Part shown: in pieces, positions 16,512 through 24,489 of the stretch
Position numbering within the stretch: the first letter of the stretch is position 1
Layout of the letters: each line of letters opens with the position of its first letter
Assembly: GCA_018993265.1 (NCBI GenBank)
Contig: JAGKSW010000062.1
Coordinates: forward strand, 1 to 44,676
Reading direction: 5' to 3'
Origin: Nostoc sp. TH1S01
GTDB lineage: Bacteria > Cyanobacteriota > Cyanobacteriia > Cyanobacteriales > Nostocaceae
Length of the DNA: 44,676 bases
The notes under the pieces: generated by a model
What the model saw: only the letters and a program-made list of their open reading frames with translations
Told to the model about the DNA's origin: nothing
Database searches by the model: none
Position numbers and translations under genes: made by a program

Positions 16512-16805
16512 TTAATGTCTAAGTATTTTTTTCAATATCCGCCAAGGATAAGCCCATACAGAAAAAACATCACAGAAACGGGGAAAAAATACTGGCTTAA
16601 TTTCTACATCTGACATAATTCTTTCGAGTTCACCCTCACTCAGTGGTTCTTCCCATAATCCATGTTCTACAAGATTATTGGCATGAAAAATTATGCGATC
16701 GCGCAAAAAGTTTAACTGCTCATCCCGTGGTGCTGCGGGTAAATGAATAGTTAAGGGAAAGTTGCCAAAGAAAACCACTACTTTCCCTAAACGATATTTC
16801 TGCAT
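16512..16805 (-). CDS. Conserved-looking hypothetical protein, 97 aa
   Basis: A 97-residue protein I do not recognise. It begins MQKYRLGKVVVFFGNFPLTIHLP, continues with an amphipathic helix rich in charge (DEQLNFLRDRIIFHANN), an acidic stretch (EEPLSEGELERIM) and an aromatic C-terminus (FPRFCDVFSVWAYPWRIL). It has normal codon use for the window and starts at an ATG. It converges with the ROK kinase gene and lies upstream of nothing obvious on the minus strand. The last segment could touch a membrane, but no full transmembrane helix is evident. Confidence 0.6.
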   Translation of the reverse strand: MQKYRLGKVVVFFGNFPLTIHLPAAPRDEQLNFLRDRIIFHANNLVEHGLWEEPLSEGELERIMSDVEIKPVFFPRFCDVFSVWAYPWRILKKILRH

Positions 16806-16961
16806 ATTCGTGATATTTTTTCAACTAGTTTAGGACGTATTGTGAATAGCCACTATTTTTCTTATAACTTTGTTGCATTTTTTCAACCCCATTCTCATCT
16901 GCTGATTTTAAAAACATCAAGCAGAAATGATGTTAGATGAAGAATATATTTCACTAGAAAT

Positions 16962-19307
16962 CTACAAGACAGATGATTTATTTTCTGTTTCTTGAATAAA
17001 TGATTCAAACTGACCATTAGGTGTCCATTGAATAGCACCATCACGTCCTGTTAAAAACACTTGTGTTGTGTTGTTGCTGATTTCGGTAATAATTTTTGGC
17101 TCAAGGTTAGTAGAAGTAGCAATAGCTACTTTTGGTTGAAACAATTTAATTAAATCTTTCAAAGCTTCGGGAGTACACCATAATACTTGGGGACTAGGTA
17201 AACTACCTGCTTTTGCTAATCTTTCTATTTCTTGCGGCTCTACATCACCTACTAATAACCAAGTTTGATTTTGAATTTGTAAATATAAAACAGGTAATTG
17301 CTCTTTGATTAATTGTGCAACCGTTAAACCTGTAACTACTTGTTGTCCTGGAACAACAGTTTGATAAATACCTTGCTGCTTTTGAATTTCTTGTTGAATT
17401 TCTTGATTTGTCAGGTCTGTTTCTGCTTTAAGAGAATATTTGTAGAAATTTTTGATGGTTAGGCTTTGTACTACTTCCAACCAAGCATTATTATCGTTAT
17501 TGTCAAAATCACTGGCGATCGCCCATTCAATTTTATTCACACCTTGCTGTTGTAAAAAGGGTACAATTGTGTATCGTCCTGTACCTTCATCGCCACTATT
17601 AATTAAGGTGATATTTCCTTTGTCTTGAATCACGACAACTGGTTCTGCGCCAGCTTCTAAAACTGTAATCCGAAATAATGTATTTGCCGAATGCCAAGCC
17701 GGAACAAGTACTAGACCAAATATCATTAAACCAGCAAACCACCAGCGTTGCTGCCACCATTTAACTAAGCAAACTAAAAGAATCAAAGCATAAACGGCTA
17801 ACATTTGCCAAGTTGAAATACTCCCCACGACTAATGAGTTTCCAGGCAAATTACTAAAAAATTCAACTAACTGAATTAGCCAATCACTAGGATATTGCAG
17901 TACTCCAGCTATTGCACTACCAAGATTAGATGATGCTAAGGCTGCGATCGCACTAATAATACCACCAATACTAATTACTGAAATAAATGGCGTAGTAATC
18001 ATATTCAGCAACAAACTGTAAGCAGGTACTACTCCAAACACCGAAAGTTGCACAGGTAAAGTCCAAATGGTCGCAGCTAAAGGTACAGCAATCAAAGCAG
18101 CGATCGCCGGAGGTAGCCAATTCAGTTTGTTAGTTATCGCTGGGACAGTAACAATGAGTCCTAATGTGGCTAAAAAACTCAGTTGAAAACCTAAATCCCA
18201 AATCCACAAAGGATTAAATAATAATAATAATGTTGCAGCTAATAAGAGCGAACCAAATTGTTTAACTTTTCTATCTAATAACAACCCAATTAATGCCGCA
18301 CTACCCATAATTACGGCTCGCAGTACCGCAGGCTGAAAACCTGATAAGCTGAGAAAAATAATTAAACCTAAAAAACCGAGTGTAAATTGTATTGCCTTAT
18401 TTGTACGTTTTGTGAGCTGTAATATTACACCCAAAATTAACGAAGTTTGAAAGCCAGATGCAGCCAAAGCATGAGCCATTCCAGCTTTAACAAACAAATC
18501 ACGAATATCGTAGGGTAAATCTACAGCTTTGCTACCCAAAACCATTGCACTGACTAGTGGCCCTTCAGGAATTCCCAAACTCCGAACTTGCGATTTTAAA
18601 ATTCGCTCCCGAATTTGCCACCATCCCCATTTATCTTCATCATTGACAATATTTATTTGCCTTCCTATCAAACCAGCAAATGAACCTTCTTGTTTGAGAT
18701 ACTTTTGAAAATCAAAAGCGCCAGGGTTAGAAGCGGCTTTTGGTTTATATAAAATCCCGGTGACAGCAATTTCTTGCCCAGGATGCAAACCAGTAGCTTG
18801 CAGTAGCGGTAGAGTTACATACAACTTACCCGTAACCCCTTTTGTTACACTGGCTGGGCCATTGCCATTTTTAACTTCATCTAACTGAGTTGCTGCTAAC
18901 CAAAATTGTCCGCGTTGACTGCGAGTTAACCGAGGACTACTTTCTACTTCACCGCGAACAATGAATAGTTGCTCTTGATTCGCCACATTGTCTGCGGGAA
19001 CAAATTGACTAATATCTTTGACACTGGGTTGTGGCGATCGCCATTGAAAATAAAAAGTTGCTAACAATCCTATCAAACCAGCAACTAACCAAACTCGCGG
19101 ATGCGGAAAAGATTGCCAAATATTGGGTGTAGCTTTACTCTTGCTGACAATGCTTTCTTTGAGTTGGGGCTGTGTGGTGCGCTTTCTCAAAAAAACTGCT
19201 CCCAGTATCGCCAAAATTAAAACCCATACCCCACCCCAAGGAACGGCTGTAAACAACAACCCGAAAATATAACCAAGGCAAATAATCACACCACTCGTCT
19301 GAAGCAT
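16962..19307 (-). CDS. comEC: ComEC/Rec2-family DNA uptake channel
   Basis: A 781-residue polytopic inner-membrane protein, the channel that passes single-stranded DNA into the cytoplasm during natural transformation. After two or three N-terminal helices (LQTSGVIICLGYIFGLLF, GGVWVLILAILGAVF) comes a periplasmic OB-like/DUF4131 region. The competence domain follows, with GMAHALAASGFQTSLILG and GFQPAVLRAVIMGSAALIG, then many helices. The soluble C-terminal part follows the metallo-beta-lactamase layout (ITVLEAGAEPVVVIQDKGN, LINSGDEG), but the metal-binding HxHxDH block is replaced by ASDFDNND at about 17488-17516. The start was set at the ATG at 19305-19307; a 26-codon upstream extension lacks membrane character. 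A metal-free C-terminal domain is unusual compared with textbook ComEC. Confidence 0.92.
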   Translation of the reverse strand: MLQTSGVIICLGYIFGLLFTAVPWGGVWVLILAILGAVFLRKRTTQPQLKESIVSKSKATPNIWQSFPHPRVWLVAGLIGLLATFYFQWRSPQPSVKDISQFVPADNVANQEQLFIVRGEVESSPRLTRSQRGQFWLAATQLDEVKNGNGPASVTKGVTGKLYVTLPLLQATGLHPGQEIAVTGILYKPKAASNPGAFDFQKYLKQEGSFAGLIGRQINIVNDEDKWGWWQIRERILKSQVRSLGIPEGPLVSAMVLGSKAVDLPYDIRDLFVKAGMAHALAASGFQTSLILGVILQLTKRTNKAIQFTLGFLGLIIFLSLSGFQPAVLRAVIMGSAALIGLLLDRKVKQFGSLLLAATLLLLFNPLWIWDLGFQLSFLATLGLIVTVPAITNKLNWLPPAIAALIAVPLAATIWTLPVQLSVFGVVPAYSLLLNMITTPFISVISIGGIISAIAALASSNLGSAIAGVLQYPSDWLIQLVEFFSNLPGNSLVVGSISTWQMLAVYALILLVCLVKWWQQRWWFAGLMIFGLVLVPAWHSANTLFRITVLEAGAEPVVVIQDKGNITLINSGDEGTGRYTIVPFLQQQGVNKIEWAIASDFDNNDNNAWLEVVQSLTIKNFYKYSLKAETDLTNQEIQQEIQKQQGIYQTVVPGQQVVTGLTVAQLIKEQLPVLYLQIQNQTWLLVGDVEPQEIERLAKAGSLPSPQVLWCTPEALKDLIKLFQPKVAIATSTNLEPKIITEISNNTTQVFLTGRDGAIQWTPNGQFESFIQETENKSSVL

Positions 19308-19383
19308 AAGACAATTCAAACTCTCAACTGGGCAGCACTCAAAATTGATGCTTTTGGTGAAGTATAGTTTATTAGATTCATAC

Positions 19384-19413
19384 AAACAAAGCCCGCAAAT
19401 GCGGGCTTTGTTT
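19384..19413. terminator. 14-bp perfect hairpin upstream of comEC
   Basis: AAACAAAGCCCGCA (19384-19397) and TGCGGGCTTTGTTT (19400-19413) form a 14-bp stem with a 2-nt gap, flanked by A- and T-rich sequence on both sides. It has the form of a bidirectional rho-independent terminator and would stop read-through from the DUF4079 gene before comEC. Confidence 0.65.
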
Positions 19414-19519
19414 ATCTAAACCAATAGAATTAATGCAGTAATGTGAAAAATCAAGGTTTTGTGAAAGGGTGTACTTCGACTGCGCTCAGTAACCGGGGTG
19501 TAGGTGTTCACAACCCTTC

Positions 19520-19820
19520 ATTGGTGTCAGCTTAACGTATAACTCATATCCTGCAAGGAACTCAAGTTCCTTGCTCATAGCAAAAGTCATCTGAAGATGA
19601 CTCAATATATCCAAAATTGGCGTTGCATAATTGCGGGATGATTTATCTCACGCAGAGAGAATCAGGAGTTAAAAATTTTCAATACGTCAACATTCATCTC
19701 CTGATTCAGCAATGCCCCAAAATTTTGTAGTCTACTTGAGTAGACTTGAGCTATTAGCCTTGAACTTGAGTTCAAGGCAGGTGAAGAAGCCAACTATTCC
19801 TAGCTTAAGTTGACACCAAT
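19520..19820. mobile_element. 301-bp foldback element with nested palindromes
   Basis: The element is bounded by 16-bp inverted ends with one mismatch: ATTGGTGTCAGCTTAA (19520-19535) and TTAAGTTGACACCAAT (19805-19820). Inside are four short palindromes with a 2-nt centre: arms GCAAGGAACT/AGTTCCTTGC (19553-19574), AGTCATCT/AGATGACT (19585-19602), AGTCTACT/AGTAGACT (19729-19746) and GCCTTGAACT/AGTTCAAGGC (19757-19778). There is also a larger repeat, GAATCAGGAG/CTCCTGATTC (19659-19707). There is no coding sequence and no clear target duplication. This looks like a non-autonomous, MITE-like element, placed between the DUF4079 gene and comEC. Confidence 0.65.
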
Positions 19821-19848
19821 TAAAACCCCTAAACCTATTCTCAACCGA

Positions 19849-20313
19849 TTAAATCAACCCCAACACACCATGAACAACCAACAGCCCCAAAATTGCGCTA
19901 CCTAAATAAGCATGAGTAGTACGTAAAGCAGGTTTATCACCACCAAAGCCACCTAACGAAAGTAAACTATTAATCAATAAAAGTATTAGTACAAGAGAAC
20001 CTGTCCAAAAATGGGGACTTTCAAAAATTGGGTGACGCTGCATCACTAAAGATAAAACCCCACCAGGATAACCCGCAGCCAAAAAGAAAAACATCCAAGG
20101 TGCTAGTAGACGATGCCCCATACGGTTGTTAAAAGACACATCTTTATCCTGCGCCAACCTCCCTCGCCAACCAGTCCATCCAACATAGCTACCCATCACT
20201 ACCACAACAATTCCCATCATTACAGGATGTCCCCATTCCACAATCGGCTGGGGTATTCCCAAAGAAAGGAACCAAGCTGCAAGAGGTTCTAGAGCTTCGC
20301 TGACGTTAATCAT
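19849..20313 (-). CDS. DUF4079 membrane protein
   Basis: A 154-residue integral membrane protein of the cyanobacterial and plastid DUF4079 family. It has four predicted helices, at about 28-46 (MMGIVVVVMGSYVGWTGW), 70-90 (LLAPWMFFFLAAGYPGGVL), 101-122 (FWTGSLVLILLLINSLL) and 135-153 (AYLGSAILGLLVVHGVLGL). Conserved histidines sit near the membrane faces (EWGHPVMMG, MGHRLLAP, HFWTGS, THAYLG, VVHG), an arrangement reminiscent of cytochrome-b561-like haem ligation, although haem binding is not established for this family as far as I know. ATG start. It is monocistronic and followed by the foldback element. Confidence 0.85.
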   Translation of the reverse strand: MINVSEALEPLAAWFLSLGIPQPIVEWGHPVMMGIVVVVMGSYVGWTGWRGRLAQDKDVSFNNRMGHRLLAPWMFFFLAAGYPGGVLSLVMQRHPIFESPHFWTGSLVLILLLINSLLSLGGFGGDKPALRTTHAYLGSAILGLLVVHGVLGLI

Positions 20314-20478
20314 AAAATATTCAAAATTTTTTAAGGATTACAGTAACTTTTTTATCACACTTTTAAGTAATGTAAAAAATAATTAATATTTTTGAAGTGT
20401 AAGAGCGATCGCTCCTTCATCTCAATATTTTTTAAGAAAGTTGCTGTCATATTTGCTCTGTGTAGCGATCGCACCTAT

Positions 20479-21192
20479 TCAATCATGAATGCTACCATCA
20501 GGCATGATTGCCCCTTGAAAATCGGCATTGGTGAGAATAGCCCCGGTTAAGTCTGCGCCTTGGAGGTTGGCTTTTCGCAGAACAGCACTTTCTAAATTGG
20601 CATAACTCAAGTCTGCATTTTGTAAACTCGCCCCAGTTAAATCTGCGGCTAAGTTACCCCACTGTATTGTCTTACTCAGATTAGCTCTACACAACTTGGC
20701 TTGATCTAAGTTAGCGTGATGCAAAGAAGCGGCTCTCAGGTCAGCGTAACTCAAATCTGCTCCACTCAAGACTGCATATCCCAAATCTGTGCGCTGGTTA
20801 GAACTAGGACGTAAATCAACTTGAAACAGCAGGGAGCGAGATAAGTTTGCCTTATGCAAATTAGCCCCACACAAACTTGACTTAATTAAATTAGTTTCTT
20901 CTAACCTGGTATTGACTAATTTTGCACCTGTTAAATCTGCTTCTCGCAAAACAGCACGATATAAATCTGCTTCACTTAAATCTATACCCCAAAGAATAGA
21001 TTCACTTAAATCTGCTTCTCGCAAACAAGCTTGGCTAAGATTAGTTTTACCCAGTCTAGTTTGACGCAAATCAGCATAGCTAAAATCTGCACCTGTAAGG
21101 TTGGCATTAGTTAATTCTGCTTCTTGCAAATTCAGTTTTTGGAAGTTTCTTTTACCAGCAACATACGAATTGAGGATTTCATTGATATTCAT
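20479..21192 (-). CDS. Pentapeptide-repeat protein
   Basis: A 237-residue protein built almost entirely of A(D/N)LXX pentapeptide repeats from about residue 20 (LQEAELTNANLTGADFSYAD) to the C-terminus (ADLTGAILTNADF), preceded by a short helical cap MNINEILNSYVAGKRNFQ. Such sequences form a right-handed quadrilateral beta-helix. The repeat register is disturbed once, around VDLRPSSNQRTDLGYA, which should form a loop. Heterocystous cyanobacteria encode many of these proteins, and the function of most is unknown. No signal peptide or membrane segment is present, so it should be cytoplasmic. It is a single gene with an ATG start. Confidence 0.92.
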   Translation of the reverse strand: MNINEILNSYVAGKRNFQKLNLQEAELTNANLTGADFSYADLRQTRLGKTNLSQACLREADLSESILWGIDLSEADLYRAVLREADLTGAKLVNTRLEETNLIKSSLCGANLHKANLSRSLLFQVDLRPSSNQRTDLGYAVLSGADLSYADLRAASLHHANLDQAKLCRANLSKTIQWGNLAADLTGASLQNADLSYANLESAVLRKANLQGADLTGAILTNADFQGAIMPDGSIHD

Positions 21193-21258
21193 AAATCAAT
21201 ATTAAAAATTACAAGTTTCAGAAATTACTTTAGAATTTCATTGTAATTAAGCATGGTC

Positions 21259-21270
21259 AGGACTTACACA
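21259..21270. repeat. Single MITE-type end, degenerate
   Basis: AGGACTTACACA matches the MITE end AGGACTTACGCA with one change and is followed by CAAGATTGT, as at 34957-34965 (CAAAGATTGT). No right end is visible. It lies between the nitronate-monooxygenase-like gene and the pentapeptide gene. Confidence 0.4.
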
Positions 21271-21413
21271 TCAAGATTGTTAGATTTTCTGTTAAGACTG
21301 ATTGTCGGGGCGAAAGAGTTGTAAAATCTAACACCTACACCCCTAACTTTAATTTTTCCTTTTTATGCGTAGCGACAATGCAGATTTGTCTACAAATTAC
21401 CATACTGTTGGTG

Positions 21414-22502
21414 TTAGGCGGTTAAATCTGCCATCAATTCTGCAACAGATATGAGTCGCCCAGGATGACTAACATTAGCACCAGAAAAAATTAAACCATG
21501 TTCCACATCACCACGGGCAGCTTGCGCTAGGGCATTGAGTAAGCAATAGGTTTTGCCTTTGTCTCGAAACAGGCAAGTTTCTAAACAATTGGCAATACAA
21601 AATCTTTCCTGTGATGAATCTGTCATAATTTGCTCGGCAAAGGAATTGCGTAAAGCACGACTAGGTTTGCCGACGGGACTGGGTACAGTGACGATATCTG
21701 CTAAATTTGCTTGCAAATGACGTTCTTTATAACGCTGATTGGCATCACATTCAATTGTCGTGATAAAACGAGTACCTATTTGCACGCCATCAGCGCCAAT
21801 TGCTAACATTTCGTCAATATCGTGGCGATCGCTAATCCCACCTGTCACAATCAAAGGTATCTTCGCACCCGTTGTCTGGGTTAAGTAATCTCGAATTTGC
21901 GAAATCACCCAGCCAACCGAAAACCCTGGAACATTGATCTGTTCACATTGGGTAAAATGTCCGCCAACCTTCTGGCAGTTTTCCACAATTAAAGCATCGG
22001 GTAGGCGATTATATCGATTTTTCCAAGTTTGACAAAGAAACTGGGCTGCATCAAAATTAGCGATCGTCGGTACAAGGGCAACATCAGGAAAATCAGCCGT
22101 GTACTCAGGTAAAGTTAAAGGCATTCCTGCCCCTGTCACAATTAAATTTGCGCCCTCAGATGCGGCGGTTGTTGCTAATTTGGCGTAATCTTTGGTACCT
22201 ACAAGAATATTCACCCCAATTACACCATCGGGGCTGATATGTCTGGCTTTAGACAATTCATCAATGAGTGCGAGTCGATTGGCGGTAAAAAAACTACTGC
22301 GTTTACTCTGATTAAAGTAGGGAGAATCTAAACCTAGCCCCAGAGAAGCTATCATCCCCACGCCTCCAGCATTAGCAACTGCACCAGCTAATTGTGCGCC
22401 AGATACCCGTACTGCCATTGCCGCTTGCATGATGGGATAACGGGCAATATGTTTACCAATCTGCAAGGGATGAAGCATTGAGGACATTTGATCGTTACTC
22501 AT
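21414..22502 (-). CDS. Nitronate monooxygenase-like FMN enzyme
   Basis: A 362-residue TIM-barrel flavoprotein of the nitronate monooxygenase/2-nitropropane dioxygenase family, expected to bind FMN and oxidise alkyl nitronates or a related substrate. Landmarks: RYPIMQAAMAVRVSG (about 20-34) for the first strand and FMN edge, GGVGMIASLGLG (47-58), GVNILVG (about 96-102), NLIVTGAGMPLTLPEY, PLIVTGGISDRHDIDEMLAIGADGVQIGTRFI for the phosphate-binding strands 7-8, and a cysteine-rich C-terminal section (CIANCLETCLFRDKGKTYCLLNAL). The cysteines of that tail (C-x3-C-x3-C) are notable and could bind metal, but this is inference. Isolated gene, ATG start. Confidence 0.87.
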   Translation of the reverse strand: MSNDQMSSMLHPLQIGKHIARYPIMQAAMAVRVSGAQLAGAVANAGGVGMIASLGLGLDSPYFNQSKRSSFFTANRLALIDELSKARHISPDGVIGVNILVGTKDYAKLATTAASEGANLIVTGAGMPLTLPEYTADFPDVALVPTIANFDAAQFLCQTWKNRYNRLPDALIVENCQKVGGHFTQCEQINVPGFSVGWVISQIRDYLTQTTGAKIPLIVTGGISDRHDIDEMLAIGADGVQIGTRFITTIECDANQRYKERHLQANLADIVTVPSPVGKPSRALRNSFAEQIMTDSSQERFCIANCLETCLFRDKGKTYCLLNALAQAARGDVEHGLIFSGANVSHPGRLISVAELMADLTA

Positions 22503-22589
22503 TATTAACTAAATAGCTAATGAGTAATTTTATCATCTCCGTGTGACTTTTCTTGGATAGTCATCCTTTGCTGGGATTTCTGTGGATGA

Positions 22590-22620
22590 AAAATTAGAGA
22601 CGCGAAATTTCGCGTCTCTA
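22590..22620 (-). terminator. Terminator of the PTPS-like gene
   Basis: TAGAGACGCGAAA (22595-22607) and TTTCGCGTCTCTA (22608-22620) form a perfect 26-bp palindrome. On the minus strand it is followed by ATTTTTC. It lies 6 bp past the stop of the minus-strand tandem PTPS gene. Confidence 0.8.
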
Positions 22621-22626
22621 CAAAAC

Positions 22627-23499
22627 CTAGAGCCTAACTAAAACTGGTTGGCTTTCTTCTACACTAACAGCATCCGATTCTGTATCTGTGCAGTAGATTT
22701 CGCAGGAGTTATTGGGACTTTCGATCAGTTTGACTTTGTAAAGTTTTGCTCCTAGTTCTTGGATAGGCGATCGCAGTAAATTACTAATATACAGGGCGAT
22801 ATTTTCCGCCGTTGGTACAACTTCGGCAAAATAAGGCACATCTTTGTTCAAAAAGGTGTGATCAAATGGTTCTACCACATAATCTTCTACCACTTGCTGC
22901 AACGCACCTAAATCAACAATCATCCCGGTGCGCTGATCAATTTCGCCTTTCACAGTCACTTCTAAATGATAGTTATGTCCGTGGCCGTTAGTCCGAGCGC
23001 ATTTGCCATAAATCTCAGTATTATCTTCTAAGCTGAGATCAGGATGTGCCAAACGGTGCGCGGCGCTGAAGTGAGTACTGATACTGAGGTAAGCTTCCAT
23101 TGAGTTTCCCATATAATCTGCCCAAAGTTCAGGATGTTCAAATAACTGTACGCGGACTACAGGCAAGTGGGGTGCTAACCGCCGCCAGATAACCCGTGCA
23201 ATATTTTCAGTTGTGGGTAGAGTTTCTTGAAATTCTGCCCAGACATCATTGAGATAAGAAAAATCCAGTTGGCTGGTAACTTCGCGTTTAATGACTTGTT
23301 TAACATCAGACAAATTCAGCACCATGCCATACTTATCTAGTTCCCCAGCCAGGGAAATAAATAAGACATAGTTGTGTCCATGTCCGGGAAATTTTGAGCC
23401 AGCACCAAATTTCTCAAAATTCTCAGCTTCACTCAGTTCAGGTAGCCAATAGCGATGACTAGCCGAAAATTGAGCGCGGCGATTTACGATACATTGCAT
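22627..23499 (-). CDS. Tandem 6-pyruvoyl-tetrahydropterin synthase/QueD-family protein
   Basis: A 290-residue protein with two PTPS-fold domains. Domain 2 (about 134-270) is complete: zinc ligands H148, H173 and H175, catalytic C167 six residues before H173, D213-H214 of the triad, and E260. Domain 1 (about 3-128) keeps the zinc histidines H15, H40 and H42 and the glutamate E121. It has glycine (G34) where the catalytic cysteine belongs and D79-F80 in place of Asp-His. One active and one inactive half is therefore likely. The family converts dihydroneopterin triphosphate to pyruvoyl- or carboxy-tetrahydropterin, for biopterin-type cofactors or queuosine. No other queuosine or pterin gene is nearby to decide. 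It starts at ATG. Confidence 0.85.
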   Translation of the reverse strand: MQCIVNRRAQFSASHRYWLPELSEAENFEKFGAGSKFPGHGHNYVLFISLAGELDKYGMVLNLSDVKQVIKREVTSQLDFSYLNDVWAEFQETLPTTENIARVIWRRLAPHLPVVRVQLFEHPELWADYMGNSMEAYLSISTHFSAAHRLAHPDLSLEDNTEIYGKCARTNGHGHNYHLEVTVKGEIDQRTGMIVDLGALQQVVEDYVVEPFDHTFLNKDVPYFAEVVPTAENIALYISNLLRSPIQELGAKLYKVKLIESPNNSCEIYCTDTESDAVSVEESQPVLVRL

Positions 23500-23630
23500 G
23501 AGTACACTGGGAGAAAAATTTAAATTTTCTTAATCTTTCACTCTTCTCAGGATAAACTACTTTCTTCCACTGTGGCGATGGGAATAATATTCATGTCCAT
23601 CAAATAGTTGACTATGGCTTCTGTCTTAAA

Positions 23631-23723
23631 CAGGACTTACGCAAAAATTCTCAAAAAGCTTAATTTATCGAACTGCCAAGTCGCCAAGAACGCCAAGAAA
23701 TCGTAGAGTCTGCGTAAGTCCTA
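23631..23723. mobile_element. 93-bp MITE with TTAAA target duplication
   Basis: Inverted ends CAGGACTTACGCA (23631-23643) and TGCGTAAGTCCTA (23711-23723) enclose 67 bp of non-coding sequence. TTAAA flanks the element on both sides (23626-23630 and 23724-23728), a 5-bp target duplication. It has the same length as the copy at 24536-24628 but a different centre. It lies 49 bp upstream of a small gene and may contribute to its leader. Confidence 0.8.
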
Positions 23724-23772
23724 TTAAAATGATAGCAGGAGCCTAATCAATTCAAATTTATACATTACTCTT

Positions 23773-24045
23773 ATGCCTTACCCCAAACTCAGTGGTGAAG
23801 AAATTACCCAACGTGGTAGAGAACTCTATGAAAACAGTATTCGTTCGCAAGTAGAGACAGCACAGAACATTGGCAAGATAATTTCTATTAATGTGGAAAC
23901 AGGTGAATATGAAATAGGTGATGACTTAATTATTACGAGTCGCAAATTACAAGCAAAACAAGCTGATGCGCCAATTTGGGCAGGACGAATTGGTTTTAAC
24001 GCGGTCTATGCTGTTGGTGGTACATTGATTAGGACGGCATCGTGA
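23773..24045 (+). CDS. Small partner of retropepsin-like protein, unknown
   Basis: A 90-residue soluble protein, MPYPKLSGEEITQRGRELYE at the N-terminus, then KIISINVETGEYEIGDD (a beta hairpin) and a C-terminal DAPIWAGRIGFNAVYAVGG. The stop codon overlaps the next gene's GTG start (GTGA), so the two are translationally coupled. Small proteins of this shape precede clan AA aspartic-protease-like genes in cyanobacterial genomes, in an arrangement like a toxin-antitoxin pair, but no experimental function is known to me. ATG start. The gene lies between two MITEs in an accessory island. Confidence 0.7.
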   Translation: MPYPKLSGEEITQRGRELYENSIRSQVETAQNIGKIISINVETGEYEIGDDLIITSRKLQAKQADAPIWAGRIGFNAVYAVGGTLIRTAS

Positions 24046-24410
24046 TACATGGAACGGTCTTTGGTCTACAAGCTCGAATTAATTTAATTTTTTGTCTGTC
24101 TCAAAGTTCAAATATAGAGATTGAATGTGTTGTTGATACAGGCTTTGAAGGTTATTTGACTCTACCATCCGCAGTGATTACTGAGCTTGGTTTGCCCTAC
24201 CTAGCTCGAATCGATGCCAATCTTGCTGATAATTCAAATGTTCCTGTTAACGTTCATCTAGCAACTATTCTTTGGCAAGGTATAGAGCGTAATGTTGCTG
24301 TGCTGGCAATGGGTAGTCGTCCTCTCATTGGCACTGCGCTGCTTGAAGATAGCCATCTCAGTATAGATTTTTATGATGGCGGTACGGTTATAGTTGATGA
24401 GATTTTGTAA
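24042..24410 (+). CDS. Clan AA retropepsin-like aspartic protease
   Basis: A 122-residue protein with the clan AA signature VVDTGFEGYLTLP: the catalytic-type motif is D32-T33-G34, preceded by strands of hydrophobic residues (IEIECV). A second conserved element, RPLIGTALLEDSHLSIDF at about 92-109, corresponds to the hydrophobic-glycine (h-h-G) element of pepsin-like halves. Such single-domain proteins would dimerise to form an active site. The start is GTG at 24042, overlapping the TGA of the upstream gene by four bases. No signal peptide is evident. Its substrate is unknown, and the coupled upstream protein is the obvious candidate partner. Confidence 0.78.
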   Translation: MIHGTVFGLQARINLIFCLSQSSNIEIECVVDTGFEGYLTLPSAVITELGLPYLARIDANLADNSNVPVNVHLATILWQGIERNVAVLAMGSRPLIGTALLEDSHLSIDFYDGGTVIVDEIL

Positions 24411-24489
24411 TTTTGAGCAAGTTTTTAATTGTAAGGTTGGTTAAATGGCGATATTCAGCCCAAAAAGATGGGAGAACGGCTGACCTCAT
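24388..24489 (-). pseudogene. Truncated RelE/ParE-type toxin gene, 5' remnant
   Basis: An ATG at 24487-24489 overlaps the original antitoxin stop (ATGA), as in intact two-gene modules. The reading frame gives MRSAVLPSFWAEYRHLTN, which has the look of the N-terminus of cyanobacterial RelE/ParE-like toxins (xLPSFWxxYRxL). After about 18 codons the frame runs into unrelated AT-rich sequence and stops at 24388-24390, inside the protease gene's 3' end. The rest of the toxin (normally about 90 residues) is missing. This supports a deletion next to the protease gene. Confidence 0.6.
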
